In this document: piece after piece, positions 12,863 to 24,097 of the stretch | How the letters are laid out: every line of letters starts with the position of its first letter | Position numbering within the stretch: position 1 is the stretch's first letter | Assembly: GCF_902459465.1 (NCBI RefSeq) | Contig: NW_022985710.1 | Location: 1 to 64,000, forward strand | Direction: 5' to 3' | From: Asterias rubens | Lineage: Eukaryota > Echinodermata > Asteroidea > Forcipulatida > Asteriidae | Length of the DNA: 64,000 nucleotides | Position numbers and translations under genes: made by a program | Notes under the pieces: generated by a model | The model's database searches: none | Told to the model about the DNA's origin: nothing | What the model saw: the letters and a program-made list of their open reading frames with translations, nothing else

Positions 12863-13483
12863 TTACTGATGACCGCAGTTGTCCAGCATGAAGGAGTGAC
12901 ACCGAGGGCGTGATCGGTAATCTTTCCCGCTCGTACCCTGTAGCTCATCCATGGCATGACGGAGCAGACACTGAGGTGTGAGACGGCGGCTGTTGTACAC
13001 GGGGAGCTCACAGACAGCGTGACGGTTCGAGTTGATGCAGTGTTGATCGTCCCATGTACCGTTCATATCAACCAGCATCACTGCACAATCAGCGTTGTTA
13101 GCATTATTCGGTTGCCTTCCAGCCCAATTCTCATAAGCGTTAGTCTCACCCTTCAACGGACAGTGCTGCCAGTTTCCCTCCTCCTCGATGTCATTACAAC
13201 CAATCCAGAGACTGGAAGGTGGCTTCTGATCAAACACTTTCAGGTAAAGTTTCCATATAAAATCCTGTTCGAATCTTGAGTTTGGCACAGCGAGGTTTGC
13301 CTCACTCTGGGCACAAGTGTGATTTGCTTCGAACCAATCTACCCTCTGCATTGCAAACAAGTAACATGACTCGCCGTATCGGTGCCAATCAGGAGGGCAG
13401 ATTTCAGCCAATAGACAACCACAATAAACGACCAAAACAATGCTTAAACGTTGAACTGCAACCATTTTGAATACTTGAAACAA
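12863..13483 (-). CDS. Secreted C-type lectin with short PAN-like tail
   Basis: Single-exon 206-residue frame. Residues 1-26 give a signal peptide (Met7 is an equally likely start, since the hydrophobic core follows it), then EICPPDW. The C-type lectin domain spans about 29-160: Cys29/Cys40 (long-form extra pair), Cys57/Cys158 and Cys133/Cys149 as the canonical disulphides, extra Cys96 and Cys108, WIG at 93-95, a QPN triplet at 124-126 where EPN or QPD normally sets sugar preference, and WDD at 144-146 in place of WND. After the domain the frame continues in register with a PAN/apple-like piece (CLLRHAMDELQG, then RPRCHSF) and stops early. A secreted carbohydrate-binding role is inferred from the family; the ligand is not predictable from QPN. 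Its duplicate is at 25433-26053. The gene lies alone, with no visible operon or introns. Confidence 0.85.
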   Translation of the reverse strand: MFQVFKMVAVQRLSIVLVVYCGCLLAEICPPDWHRYGESCYLFAMQRVDWFEANHTCAQSEANLAVPNSRFEQDFIWKLYLKVFDQKPPSSLWIGCNDIEEEGNWQHCPLKGETNAYENWAGRQPNNANNADCAVMLVDMNGTWDDQHCINSNRHAVCELPVYNSRRLTPQCLLRHAMDELQGTSGKDYRSRPRCHSFMLDNCGHQ

Positions 13484-14428
13484 TAATGGCCTGAATAGAT
13501 TCTGTTTTACGACTGTACGACGCCTTTTGTTGTAACAACTATCTTTCAGGATATAACGTCCATGTTACCATGGTAACCAAATTGCCAACCACCGTGACAA
13601 AATAATCTGATTATTAAGAAGGTCAAATTCAACGCAGTAGAGCCTTATGGAATGAAGCTCTCGCAAAACAGTGGTATCTTTCATTCCACGGTTTTAAGCT
13701 AATGAATTTCAATTCGTTATATATGGTTGTTTTTACAAGTGACTGTTTCCTTTAGTTTCAAAGGGAAACCATCAAGGCGACCGAGAGAGGTTTATCGATC
13801 CAATCCACCCCTAGTGTCTGGCAGCAATTAATATCTATACAAAACTGTACAGCTGCAATTAGCTGGATTCTCCTCTGGTCTGCAAGACCTTCAAAAGATG
13901 CGCTGCAATTAAGACACGTAGGAATATTGCATAGTACTGAGAAGAGCGAGATGGAAGAGGAGTAGAGAGAAGAAGAATACACCAGAGAACAATAGAGTGG
14001 CGAACAATAGAGCGACGAACACTAGACCTTCTTTTGTGACACTGGTTTGGTTTATGTTTGTTGGAATGGAAACCATTACGTGTTAATGAGACATAATGGG
14101 GGAAGGGGTCAAACAGTACGTCAGTCTCTACATCCAAAGAGATTTTGTATTCAGTTTTGCTTATTTTTTAGTTTACGAATTCTTTATAAAGAGCACTTAT
14201 ACCTCATACTTCACATTATAAGGAGAATAGTACACAATATTCGACTACAAGAAACGACTCTTGGCTTCAACTGTAATCTTTTCACAAATTCGATTTTTTT
14301 TTAAGTGTTAAACTTAATTGAGACAAATAAAAAACTAGACTTATACAGGATGTCAGATTTTGACTCTTTTGTAAAACTGGTAAACTAAGATATATCTTCT
14401 CAATTCATCTCAACATTGTGCGTTTGTA

Positions 14429-14657
14429 AACTGCTCACAAAAAGTAAGGAAACTTTTTTCAATCCAGTATATTTGTTATTATTTAATACTCTCTTTGTAT
14501 ATGGTATATATCAATGCAAAGCTGAACTGTTCCTTTTTAAAATGATACCATATTTGCAATGATTACATGTTGCTGAACTTGGCTACACGAATAACAATGA
14601 GGCAAAGTCACAAATCAAATGTGCCAAAATTACCGTTGTCTGTGAATGGTCAATAGG
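14429..14657. mobile_element. Solo left end of a Tc1-like element
   Basis: It matches the first ~220 bp of the fuller element at 26935-28011, beginning AACTGCTCACAAAAAGTAAGG's first 20 bases after a TA at 14427-14428. It ends abruptly at CAATAGG, where the sequence jumps to DNA that in unit 2 lies beyond 29700. Confidence 0.85.
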
Positions 14658-15110
14658 GATTCATCAAAATCTTGTCACAAACACGGCAAATGTGAATACT
14701 GCTGTATCCTCGTTATTGAAAAGAGTGCCGTAAGTGTTCCTATTGACACATCGGTTTTTATTGATCTCTGTTGGAATGGAACCCTGGCAAAATGGCTGCA
14801 TCGGGGTATTTTTCATAGCAATCTAATTTTTTTTAATTTCTCGGTCGGCAATCACTTATCCTCCCTGAAGAAATAGCGTACGAGAGGCGGGTTTGAAATG
14901 GCTCAGTTATAAGAAGCAAAGATAAATGCTCAAAGGAGGGTGCAATTGGAGAAAAAAAACCCATATGAAAGCAAATTAACATCTTATGATTTGAATATAC
15001 TGGACAAATATTGTTGTTACATCTAGAGTGTAGTTCTGGGTGACGTCACCGCAATAAGTTTTTCAAACATTAACATTTATGCGTTACTTAAATTCATCAT
15101 TTTACATATG

Positions 15111-15215
15111 TTGCACGCTGTGACGGGGTCCATGGCGTTTTGTACAACCGAGGGGGAAAGTGCCATTTCCCCTCGAGGGTGTACAAAACCCAGGGACCCC
15201 AGTCACAGCGTGCAA
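15111..15215. repeat. Long hairpin, TTGCACGCTGTGAC arms
   Basis: The arms open with TTGCACGCTGTGAC and close with GTCACAGCGTGCAA. Pairing continues inward through GGGGTCC/GGACCCC and GTTTTGTACA/TGTACAAAAC to a GAGGGG/CCCCTC region near the loop. The duplicated copy is at 30155-30259. Confidence 0.85.
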
Positions 15216-16197
15216 CAATTGTTTTGTTATACCTTTGTTTAATTGTTATTCCTCTTCTCTAAGTTATGTTGTCATCTTCAAACATTATTACGACAGACTA
15301 TTCATTGTTTAATGAGCAGACGAACAAGAAACAATTCCCTCGAACCCGCGGTTGTTTCGTACACAGCGCTGGAAATCGACCAACGCCGGGAACGATCAAG
15401 GTGATGTACACCGGTGTACATCACTTTTCATGTTACCCGACCCGTCGAGCCATGTAACATGCGTTTTTGTTGCGCATCACATGATTGGTTCTCGACCAAT
15501 CAAACTTTGCACAGAGGTATAACAATGAAAAATGGCTCAGACATTTTGTTATTTCTAAATCTCTGACATGATTATTTAGGTTGACCCTTTCACGTTCTAT
15601 TAGTTTCTGTGGGCAACCAAATAATGCACTGAATACCGAAGAACGTCATCATAGACGGACAAATGCTGCATGTCTATGTACTAAAGCATGATAGCGATAA
15701 TTTTTGGAAATCGGCACCAGCAGACTGACCGGGTTGAAATACCGTTTCATAAGAACCAATCTATGTCATCTGGTAATCAGTCAATCCATAAAAAAATAAA
15801 AATAAAAAAAAAACTTATTACTACTTGTACACTTCATCTTATGTTCCTTGGATTTGAGATAATAAACAAATATGACGCAGATTCAAACATTATTACAGAC
15901 TAATCGCCGTTTTAATCAACTTTAAATTCTAAAGAGTTAAATCACTATCGAATAAATTTGTTTTTAAGAAAGAATGTAGGATTCTTTTAGAACAAAAAGA
16001 ACCGTGATGTTAAAAATACGTCAAACTTAGTTTTGTTAAAAGATCTTTTTCCAAAAAGAGTCGTTAAAATTGATAATTTTGTTTTACAGAGATGGTGAAA
16101 ATATTCGTGCTCGTGTCATCTCTGAGATGTTAACTTATTACTTGCTCCTGTGTGCATTATGGCTTGTCATTTGGTTTTTTATTTGCGCAATATTGTG

Positions 16198-16585
16198 TTA
16201 AACACACTGGACACTATTGGTAACTGTCAAAGACCAGTCTTTCTCACATGGTGTATCGCAACATTTATGCATAAAATAACAAATCTGTGAAAACTTGTGC
16301 TCAATTGGTCGTCAAAGTTGCGAGATAATTATTAAAGAAAAAGACACCACTGTCACACGAATTTGTGTGCTTTCATGGTGCTTGATTTCGAGACCTCAAA
16401 TTCTAAACTTGAGGTCTCGAAATAAATTTCGTGGACAATTTCTTCTGTCTCGAAAACTACATCACTTCAGAGGGAGCCGTTTCTCATGTTTTATACCATC
16501 AACCTCTCCCCATTACTCATTACCAAGTAGGGTTGTATGCTAATACTTATTTTGAGTAATTACCAATAGTGTCCACTGCCATTAA
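16198..16585. mobile_element. Family A TTAA element, full length
   Basis: TTAA-ACACACTGGACACTATTGG at the left, GTGTCCACTGCCATTAA at the right. The central GAGACCTCAAATTCTAAAC palindrome and CAGAGGGAGCCGTTTCTC are present. The unit 2 copy (31241-31457) has lost its right half. Confidence 0.88.
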
Positions 16586-16633
16586 ACGACTTCATCATTT
16601 AGTTCAAACATACAATCTTTTAAGTAAATGAGT

Positions 16634-16998
16634 TTAAAGGATTTGGGTACTTTTTCAAAATGTCCATAGATTTACATTAAACTTACAGTGTTTGAAGATA
16701 ATGTTAGTGGAAAGCTACCCTTAAAATATTACTTACTGTGGGGTGCTGTAGTTTTTGAGAAATGAGTAAAACAATGCCATGAAAATACATTTGTAAATGA
16801 TTACAATAATTTTCGTCTCATGAGACGAAAATGATTTTCATGACATTGTTTTACTCATTTCAAAAAAACTACAGCACCGTCCTCAGCACGTAATATTTTC
16901 AGGTAAGCTTTCTTCTATCATTATCTTCAAACTGTGTAAGTTTAGTGTAAATCTGTGAACATTTTTTTTTTCCTACAAAAGTTACATTGACCCTTTAA
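16634..16998. mobile_element. Family B TTAA element, full length
   Basis: Starts TTAA-AGGATTTGGGTACTTTT and ends TTGACCCTTTAA. The two halves are complementary for most of their length (CTGTAGTTTTTGAGAAATGA against TCATTTCAAAAAAACTACAG) around a central TCTCATGAGA palindrome at about 16817. No coding capacity. Confidence 0.85.
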
Positions 16999-17530
16999 AG
17001 CTGTCTTCACACCAACTACAATTCACAATAATATTGATATTATTTGTAATCACACACAGTCACAACAAAGCGGGTTGATTAAAACACGATTGAATTAATA
17101 CGAAAAGTGATCTACAGTGATCTGTGGTACGTGGTTCTTAACATTTACCTTAACGTCAACTTATCTAAACGGATGAGAATACCTCCATTATTGTAACTAA
17201 TGAAGATCCTTTCAAAAGGGTGTAATACATAACAAGTTAATATAAGAACATTTTACTCTTATGCCGCGCTGCCGACATTGTCTCTTGTGTTGCAGGGAGA
17301 CATTGCAAAATGTAAAGGTAGTGATCAAAAAGATTGCAGAGAAAATGATGAGGACAGCAAATATCTAAATTCTAGTTTGATTATTAAAAAACAAAAAAAA
17401 CAATTGGCTTTGAAATAAGAAGAAATCTAAATACAATTAATCAGTGCGTAATGTTCAGAGTCCAAATAATAACGGTACATTGGAGTCTTTTTTCTTCTTC
17501 TGCGTTTAGATATAATGTAACAATATTAGG

Positions 17531-17920
17531 TTAAAGGCAGCGGACACTACTGGTAATTACTCAAAATAATTGTTAGCATAAATACCTCACTTGGTAATGA
17601 GTAATGGGGAGAGGTTGATGGTATAAAACATTGTGAGAAACAGCTCCCCCTGAAGTAATGTAGTTTTCGAGAAAGAAGTAGTTATCCACGAATTTGATTT
17701 CGAGACCTCAGATTTAGAAATTGAGGTCTCGAAATCAAGCATCTGAAAGCACACAACTTCGTGTGACAAGGTTTTTTTTCTTTCATTATTATCTCGCAAC
17801 TTCGGCGACCTATTGAGCTCAAATGTTCACAAGTTTGTTATTTTTCTGCATATGTTGAGATACACCTCAACTGTGGAGACCTAATCTTTGACAATTACCA
17901 TGTGTGTCCACTGTCTTTAA
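17531..17920. mobile_element. Family A TTAA element, full length
   Basis: TTAA-AGGCAGCGGACACTACTGG to GTGTCCACTGTCTTTAA, in the opposite orientation to the copy at 16198. Its unit 2 counterpart is 32213-32592. Confidence 0.88.
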
Positions 17921-18354
17921 GGGAGTTATTGACACGCAACATTCCAAATATCATTAAGATTAGTCTTTTTGACTGTCATTGTCTTCGGGTCCTGTAGGTT
18001 TGTTGTTGAACAAGTACCTTGTGTATATCGTTTGTGTTGTTGCTTTTTACTTGCCATCTTTTGTTTAAACTTTTACTGCCATTTTAGAATGTTTAATGTA
18101 TAGTATATAAATGTGTATTTTTTTATGAGCTAGGTCTGGCCGGGAGGGCACGTCTTTTTTGATGACAGTTTTTAGACTTTTGCCCTTCCCTGAACGGCCT
18201 GTGCTTGTTTTATTGTTTTGCTTGTCCGAAGAATAAAAAAAATAAAAATAAAATAACTGAAGAACAAAATAAGCAGTTTGTTTTTCTTACGACTACATTT
18301 TGACGTTGAATTGATTGTGATTGCGGAACTACATTTCAATAGATCGAAGAAGTA

Positions 18355-18560
18355 TCATCTTTCATTGACTTTCATATCACCATCAGTCACTTCTCTGCGA
18401 GTTGCATTGTTCAGCTGGCAAAACATTTTCCCTTCATCTAGCTCCAACAGATTGAAGGAGTGACATCTGGGGTGTGAACGGCAAACCTCCCCGCACGACA
18501 CGACGCTCTTACCCGGTACCTCCTCCATGACGTGGTGCAGCATGTTTTTAGTAAAGGAGG
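18355..18560 (-). pseudogene. PAN/apple-like tail, out of frame with the lectin upstream
   Basis: Read one frame off the preceding lectin, this stretch encodes NMLHHVMEEVPGKSVVSC, then CRSHPRCHSFN and CQLNNATRRE before a stop. The cysteine spacing and the PRCHSFN...CQLNN pattern resemble a PAN/apple module. At 12863-13483 part of the same tail is in frame with the lectin, so a lectin-PAN fusion is probably ancestral and the frame was lost here. A short intron restoring the frame is not visible. Confidence 0.5.
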
Positions 18561-19069
18561 CGGCCATCATTGCCGGTCTGCAGGCAGAGTACCCGGTTGT
18601 CGATGACGTGGAGCTCGCAGATAGCAAAGCCCTTTCTATCGCATTCCACATCGCTCCATTGACCATTATTTTTCATGTATTGGTTGCCACAATCTTCATT
18701 TCCCGCGTTATTTGGTTCTCCATATTTCCAGTTCTTATAAGCGTTAGTCTCACCCTTCAACGGACAGTGCTGCCAGTTTCCCTCCTCCTCGATGTCATTA
18801 CAACCAATCCAGAGAAAGGTGTCTGCTGTCGGATTAAACTCTGCAAGGAATAGTTCCCATATGTAATCCTGTTCGGATTGTAAGTCTGGGACGAACAGGT
18901 TTGCTCTTGACTTGGCACAAGTGCGATTTGCTTGGTACCAATCCATGTTGTCCTTTATCATGAGGTAACATGACTTGCCAAATCTGTGCCAATCAGAAGG
19001 GCAGATCTCGGCCACAAGTCGGCAAGTCCAAACACTGAGAAGGAAAACTATGACATGGAAAAGATTCAT
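18548..19069 (-). CDS. Secreted C-type lectin, EPN (mannose-type) motif
   Basis: I start at the Met followed by NLFHVIVFLLSVW because it opens a clean signal peptide (residues 1-20, cleavage before EICPSDW); the frame is open further upstream but that part has no leader character. The protein is 173 residues. The C-type lectin domain covers ~23-152: Cys23/Cys34, Cys51/Cys151, Cys127/Cys143, extra Cys90/Cys102, WIG at 87-89, EPN at 118-120 and WSD at 138-140. EPN is the mannose/fucose-type triplet in this family, with calcium-dependent binding; actual ligand unknown. Asn48 in NRT is a possible glycosylation site. The frame ends NDGRLLY, short of the PAN-like tail, which sits in another frame downstream. 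The unit 2 duplicate (33216-33640) is broken by a 97-bp deletion, so this is the only intact copy of this type here. Confidence 0.85.
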   Translation of the reverse strand: MNLFHVIVFLLSVWTCRLVAEICPSDWHRFGKSCYLMIKDNMDWYQANRTCAKSRANLFVPDLQSEQDYIWELFLAEFNPTADTFLWIGCNDIEEEGNWQHCPLKGETNAYKNWKYGEPNNAGNEDCGNQYMKNNGQWSDVECDRKGFAICELHVIDNRVLCLQTGNDGRLLY

Positions 19070-19647
19070 TCTCTTTGAAGTAAAGTCGAGTTTGTTTCGA
19101 TCAGTCGTCTTCAAGCAAGGTCTGTTTGAATATACTGCAAGCAACACCTTCTCCTCATATTAACCTGACGGCTCGAGTGAAAAACGTACAATACTTATTT
19201 ATGGTTACTATAGCAATTACTAGCAATCGTTGTATATCCACTTAATAACCAAGGCTATATACATGTACTTAACGTTTTAAATATGCATCATAATGCCTAT
19301 TAGCTAAATGGATATGGAGTCTAGCTCGGACATAATGCCAATGAGGTTTATTGCAGCGGAAACGCCTTGTTGTAACCGTCATGCTCTGTCGGGAAAGGTT
19401 CACAGTTGGAAAACGTGTACAAAGCCAATAACCCTTTTGAGATTGGCAATGCTACAACACTACTAAGTGTGGGTACATTGTGTGTTTACACCCAAACAAA
19501 ACAAGTAAACACCCAGAGTAAGCAAGTCCGCCAAAACTCAAACAGGCTCATGTGAACCGTTGCAAAAATATTATAAACAATAGGAGGGTCCACGACGACG
19601 GTAGCAGCGGTTACACACGCGTTCATTGCCAGGTTGAGGCGTATATA

Positions 19648-20759
19648 AACTGCGCCAATAAAGTATCTAAACACTTACAAATGGTCAGATATATCGGAAC
19701 CTGAAACAGTATGCCAAAAAATAATTATTCATTTCGAGTCACCGTTAATTTCTGCACATTTTGACACATCTTGTGTTGCGCTACGATGTTGTTTGGTGGA
19801 TTTACGGGCACTTGAGTGGCTGAAGGTCGAATTTCAAAAGTTGCAAAAGCCCCTATTCAAGCTAAATCGTTGTATTGTGACGAGTATTAGATCGGCGTTT
19901 CTTTTGCTCGCCTTTTATAAATGATGTTTTTTTGGTCGCGTTTTGGTTAAATCGGTTGCGATGAACATACTCACCAATAATTGTCAGTAACCAAGCAAAG
20001 GGGTCAAAGATGGGAGGCATACAACAATGGTAAGACAGGGAAAGGTGTTTCAAATTAACAGGAAAGATGGCTCAAACGACCAAACAGGAAAGAGGACGGA
20101 TCGTTGGTTTGATAGAAGCCGGTACGTCGATGCGAGGTAAAAACGTCACCAGCGACGGTCAGTAAATGGTGGAATCGCTACCAAGCTCAGGGAAATGTGG
20201 ACGACCTGCCAAGGAATGGCCGTCCGAGGGTGACTTCTGCAGCAGAAGAAAGTGAACAAGTCCATAAAGCCTGACACCACTCTCGAGGGGTTCGCGACGC
20301 ATCCTGATCAGGCAGGGGATTGACCAGGGACAGATCAGAGGTCTCATTGAGAGTATGAGAAGACGACTCCTTGCCGTTCAGGACAATGATGGAGGACACA
20401 CCAAGAATGGAGGACAGTATATCAGCAGTTTTAGAGTTAAAGATACGGCAATTAATTTCATGGTCATGTAAACGAAACGAGTTTTTGTCTTTTGTCTTGA
20501 TTTTGTCTAAGTGTGATGCTTATGTGAGTTCCCTTTTGGAATTGGGGTGAATAGGGGCTTTTGCAACTTTTGAAATTCGACCTTAAGCCACTCAAGTGTC
20601 CATAAATCCACCAAACAACATCGTAGCGCAACACAAGATGTGTCAAAACGTGCAGAAATTAACGGTGAATAGAAACGAACAATTAAATTTTTGTATACTA
20701 TTTCAGGTTCCGATAAATCTGACCATTTGTAAGTGTTTAGATACTTTATTGGCGCAGTT
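19648..20759 (+). mobile_element. Tc1/mariner-like element, defective, with empty site in unit 2
   Basis: 1112 bp flanked by TA (19646-19647 and 20760-20761). Terminal inverted repeats of ~210 bp start AACTGCGCCAATAAAGTATC. Between them lies a transposase N-terminal remnant: AQTTKQERGRIVGLIEAGTS resembles the Tc1 helix-turn-helix start, later CGRPAK and GRPRVTS-like pieces appear, with stops and shifts. The catalytic part is missing. At 35731-35740 the duplicated unit reads GTATATAGTT without the element, an exact empty site with a single TA. Confidence 0.9.
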
Positions 20760-21320
20760 TAGTTGTTACCGAGTACCCTGACGTTATATTTGAGAAACAT
20801 ACTTATTCGCACGTATAGAGTTAGAATAGTGTGTCAGACATATGCAGATAGAGAGCCCGTTTGATCCCATTTCACCAACAGATGTTTTGTCACGAGTATT
20901 TTTAAATGTTAGTCTGATGTGCTACAGCGTCGTGGTTTTCATGGGTAATTGGCGATTCGTTCACTTATTTTTGATCCGCATATTAAAGTAAAGTATGGAG
21001 AACAGATTGTTCTAAAGGTTGCAGTTGAGTGATTGCAAGTTTATCTAATGTTTTTGTTAATCCACTAAAATTATTACCCATTGCATCCAACATGACGTTG
21101 TGTAGCAGTTACTGAGTGCCTAATAACATAAGTTTTTGTACTTATTCTACAAACTGGGGAAGCGTTTAAATTGTCCTCCAGTTCTCCAGCATCTTAAGAA
21201 TAAATCGCAATGTTTTAATCGGCAAACCGTCAACCTTGTTCAAGCAGATTTTACAGTGTTTTGTCGGGATATTAACAGCCAGCCTTCCTGCACGGCGGAA
21301 CGCCTTTACCCGGTAACTCC

Positions 21321-21869
21321 TTAATGACGCGGTGAAGAATGCTCCGGGGAAACAAGGCGGCCGTCTTTGCCGGTCTGAAGGCAGAATTTCGGGGTGTTGC
21401 TGACAGTTGTCTCACAAACTGCGTAGCGTTCTGCATTGCACGGGTAATCATCCCATTTACCATTCCTAGCAACCCAAAGCGATCAACAATCTGCTTCATA
21501 GTTGTTATTATTAGGTTCCTCTTCAGCCCAATTCTCATAGGCGTTGGTCTCACCCTTCAACGGACAGTGCTGCCAATTTCCCTCCTCCTCGATGTCATTA
21601 CAACCAATCCAGAGACTAGCGTCTGGTGTCTGATCAAACCCTTTCAGGAATAGTTCCCATATGTAATCCTGTTCGGATTTTGAGTTTGGGATGAGCAGGT
21701 TTCCTCGTGACTTGGCACAAGTGCGATTTGCGTGGTACCAATCCATCTTGTCCTTTATAATGAAGTAACATGACTCGCCGTTTCGGTGCCAGTCAAGAGG
21801 GCAGATTTTGGCCAGTAGACGGCCACAGTGAACGACAAGAACGAGACTCAACACTTGACCTATACGCAT
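21321..21869 (-). pseudogene. C-type lectin with a premature stop
   Basis: An intact start, signal peptide (MRIGQVLSLVLVVHCGRLLA) and two-thirds of a lectin domain, including WIG and EPN at residues 118-120, are followed by an in-frame TGA at 21483-21485 directly after EADC. Beyond the stop the frame stays open and homologous (ARNGKWDDYPC, then AERYAVCE and KFCLQTGKDGRL) to a TAA at 21321-21323, so only one nonsense change separates it from a full gene. The related intact gene at 36474-37001 has Gly after that Cys. If translated, the product would lack the WDD strand and both C-terminal disulphide partners and should not fold. No selenocysteine context is seen. Confidence 0.8.
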
Positions 21870-22051
21870 TTTGTAATTTTCTCAATTTTAGGAAATTATA
21901 GAGTTAGCTTTTTCCTAACCGTATAGTCGATGCCTGACGATGATGGACTAAAATGGCTGCCTGCTTTGGTTCTTCCCAGAGGATTGTAGTATCTTATAAT
22001 GGTAGTGCGTCAGTGTTTCCATGGAAACAGCTTATAGAAAACCACCAAGTC

Positions 22052-22453
22052 TTAAAGACACTGGAAACTATTGGTAATTGTGAAAGACCAGGCTTCCCTA
22101 CCCGTGCATCTCCACAATGCATAAAATAATTGGTAATTTAAAGACTAGTCTTTACAGTTGGTGTATCTCAACATATCCATAAAATAACAAACCTGTGAAA
22201 ATTTGATATCAATTGGTCGTCGAAGTTGCGAGATAATAATGGAAAAAACACCCTTTTGCACAAGTTTTGTGCTTTCAGATGCTCGAATTCGAGACCTCAA
22301 AATCGAATTCTGAGGTCTCGAAATCAAATTCGTGAAAAACTACTTATTTGTCGAAAACTACGTCATTTCAACAGCTTCCCATTACTCGTTACAAAGTAAG
22401 GTTTTATGCTAGGAATTACTTTGAGTAATTACCAATAGTGTCAGTGCCTTTAA
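22052..22453. mobile_element. Family A TTAA element with rearranged left end
   Basis: TTAA-AGACACTGGAAACTATTGG at the left, CAGTGCCTTTAA at the right. The left end has a partial internal repeat: TTGGTAATT and a TAAAGACTAGTCTTTAC block appear a second time at ~22130. Duplicate at 37184-37586. Confidence 0.8.
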
Positions 22454-23338
22454 CAGTCTGACCTACTTTGACAATAGATTAAAGAACAATACCATCTTGC
22501 CCATTGCCTGAGTTAAGTCGATTTCTATTTAAAATGAGGATTGCAGTTTACGTCGTTGAAGGTTGAACCAAGCTAGCCGCCTTTGATTGGTACTTATGAA
22601 GTCCACGACGAAGATTTATATTAACAAATAAAAATGCGGGGTCAATAAAATTGTGTAAGTATTGCCTGAACAACAGCTCGACGTAAACCCTGTTACAAAA
22701 AACAACAACTTGGATTTACTGGAAAAAATAAATCTATCTAACTATAAGTTAACACAACCGTCGAGTAAAATCGAATAAAAACTGTTATTTACTGACGCTA
22801 CAGCCGCCATTATATTCACTAGCAAGTCTACGCATTGAATTACGAATACTAAAAACTACGCTATCAAGAAGGATCCTTACGTTGTTAACCTGAAACATGT
22901 TTTTGTTATTCCGTAGATTTGAATATATGATATATTGCTTCAGTGTGGTAAATATGTCATTTGGTCTGCATGAAACCAAACGATACGTTGGTATAGATCA
23001 TTGCTACAAAAAAGTTATACGCTGACTTTCAATTACGGATTTAATTAATGTTAACTTAGAAAACAAATTTGATAACAAACATCCACAAAGCATACTTATT
23101 ATTGTTTTGTGTTAGTTCTGAAGAGTATTTGATTGTTTGAGTTCCCTTTTCTTTATTTTGAAATCAGAAGAAATCTTAAGTAACAATAAATTAGTGCACT
23201 GTGCTCAAATACGGCCATAAAACTTGAAAACAGGAGTCTGAACAAACAGGTGTTCAAGTTATGCGTGGGATTCTTATGGTATCTGGGTTTAGTCCGGACA
23301 AAGAAAGACAGTCATTCAAGTTATGCATGAAATTCTTA

Positions 23339-24097
23339 CACCGCGTTTACACTAGATCCTCCTACAAGGATCCAAGGAGGACCAGATCTCGAAAGCGAGA
23401 TCAAGTATTTTTGTGCCGCGTTCACACTTGAGTATGGTATTGCATAGTTAGACGGAAGTTCAGTTCAGCTGACGGCAAGGGTTACTGTACGGGGTCATTG
23501 ATTGTGCGCGTGCATGTTCCCTGAAATAACCGGAACTCGACGAAAATTCAGACACAATTTACTGACCAAACTGACAATAACTTCCCTATGTTATAACTGT
23601 ATAAAAATACTCTGAAAAATAATTTGTTTGAATGCTCAAAAAAAGCTTACGTTAGATGATGAACGAAAAAAGGTCGGTACTCAAGATTCTGGAGGACGCA
23701 AAGACTGTGAGTTATTCAATCGCTGTAATGTTGGTTACCAGTGTCATACAAATTATGGGGTCGGGGACCAGTTCACGATAGAGTGCACATGTGCCCTCTA
23801 TAATAATATGCACAATGTATACAATCCCCATGTACATTTACACAACGGATGAAGATTACACAGCGTTGGCAAGATGTAAGCAGCTGAAATTGCAGAACCC
23901 GATCTCGATCTGCTTGTTTTTTGATCGCCTTTGCGGGATCTCATCTCCCTCTGATCTCGCAATAAAAGGAGGTCGAAAAGGAGGATCTGTTCCCGATCCA
24001 GATCGCGTTCACACTAGCCGGTGACCTCCTTTTGATCGCCCTTTCGAGATAAGATCCTCCTTTGATCCTCCTAGCAGGATCAAGTGTGAACACGGTG
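23339..24097. mobile_element. 759-bp inverted-repeat element with TTA target duplication
   Basis: Ends CACCGCGTTTACACT and AGTGTGAACACGGTG, flanked by TTA at 23336-23338 and 24098-24100. Subterminal GATCCTCCT and AAGGAGGA blocks are repeated in inverted orientation. A tandem copy of the flank (23253-23276) reads straight through the insertion point, which fixes the boundaries. A 3-bp TTA duplication suggests a PIF/Harbinger-like mover; no transposase is present. Confidence 0.8.

Larger units (their letters stand above)
12392..23848. repeat. Segmental duplication, unit 1
   Basis: From GATCAACACAACGTTC this interval is a close copy of 24955-38983. It carries lectin genes at 12863, 18548 and 21321. 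Compared with unit 2 it lacks a ~2.55 kb stretch (after 14657), has an extra 1.1 kb Tc1-like element (19648-20759), lacks the extra lectin copies at 34.6 and 36.3 kb, and keeps DNA near 16.4-16.8 kb that unit 2 has lost. Confidence 0.9.

Noticed and set aside
13758-14137. Overlapping 74- and 92-codon minus-strand frames upstream of the first lectin
   Set aside because: No start context, domain or splice support, and the longer one is not kept intact in the unit 2 copy, which has small indels.
21483-21485. In-frame TGA in the lectin as selenocysteine or programmed readthrough
   Set aside because: No selenocysteine-type hairpin was recognised downstream, and the equivalent position is Ala or Gly in the other lectins; simple nonsense is more likely.
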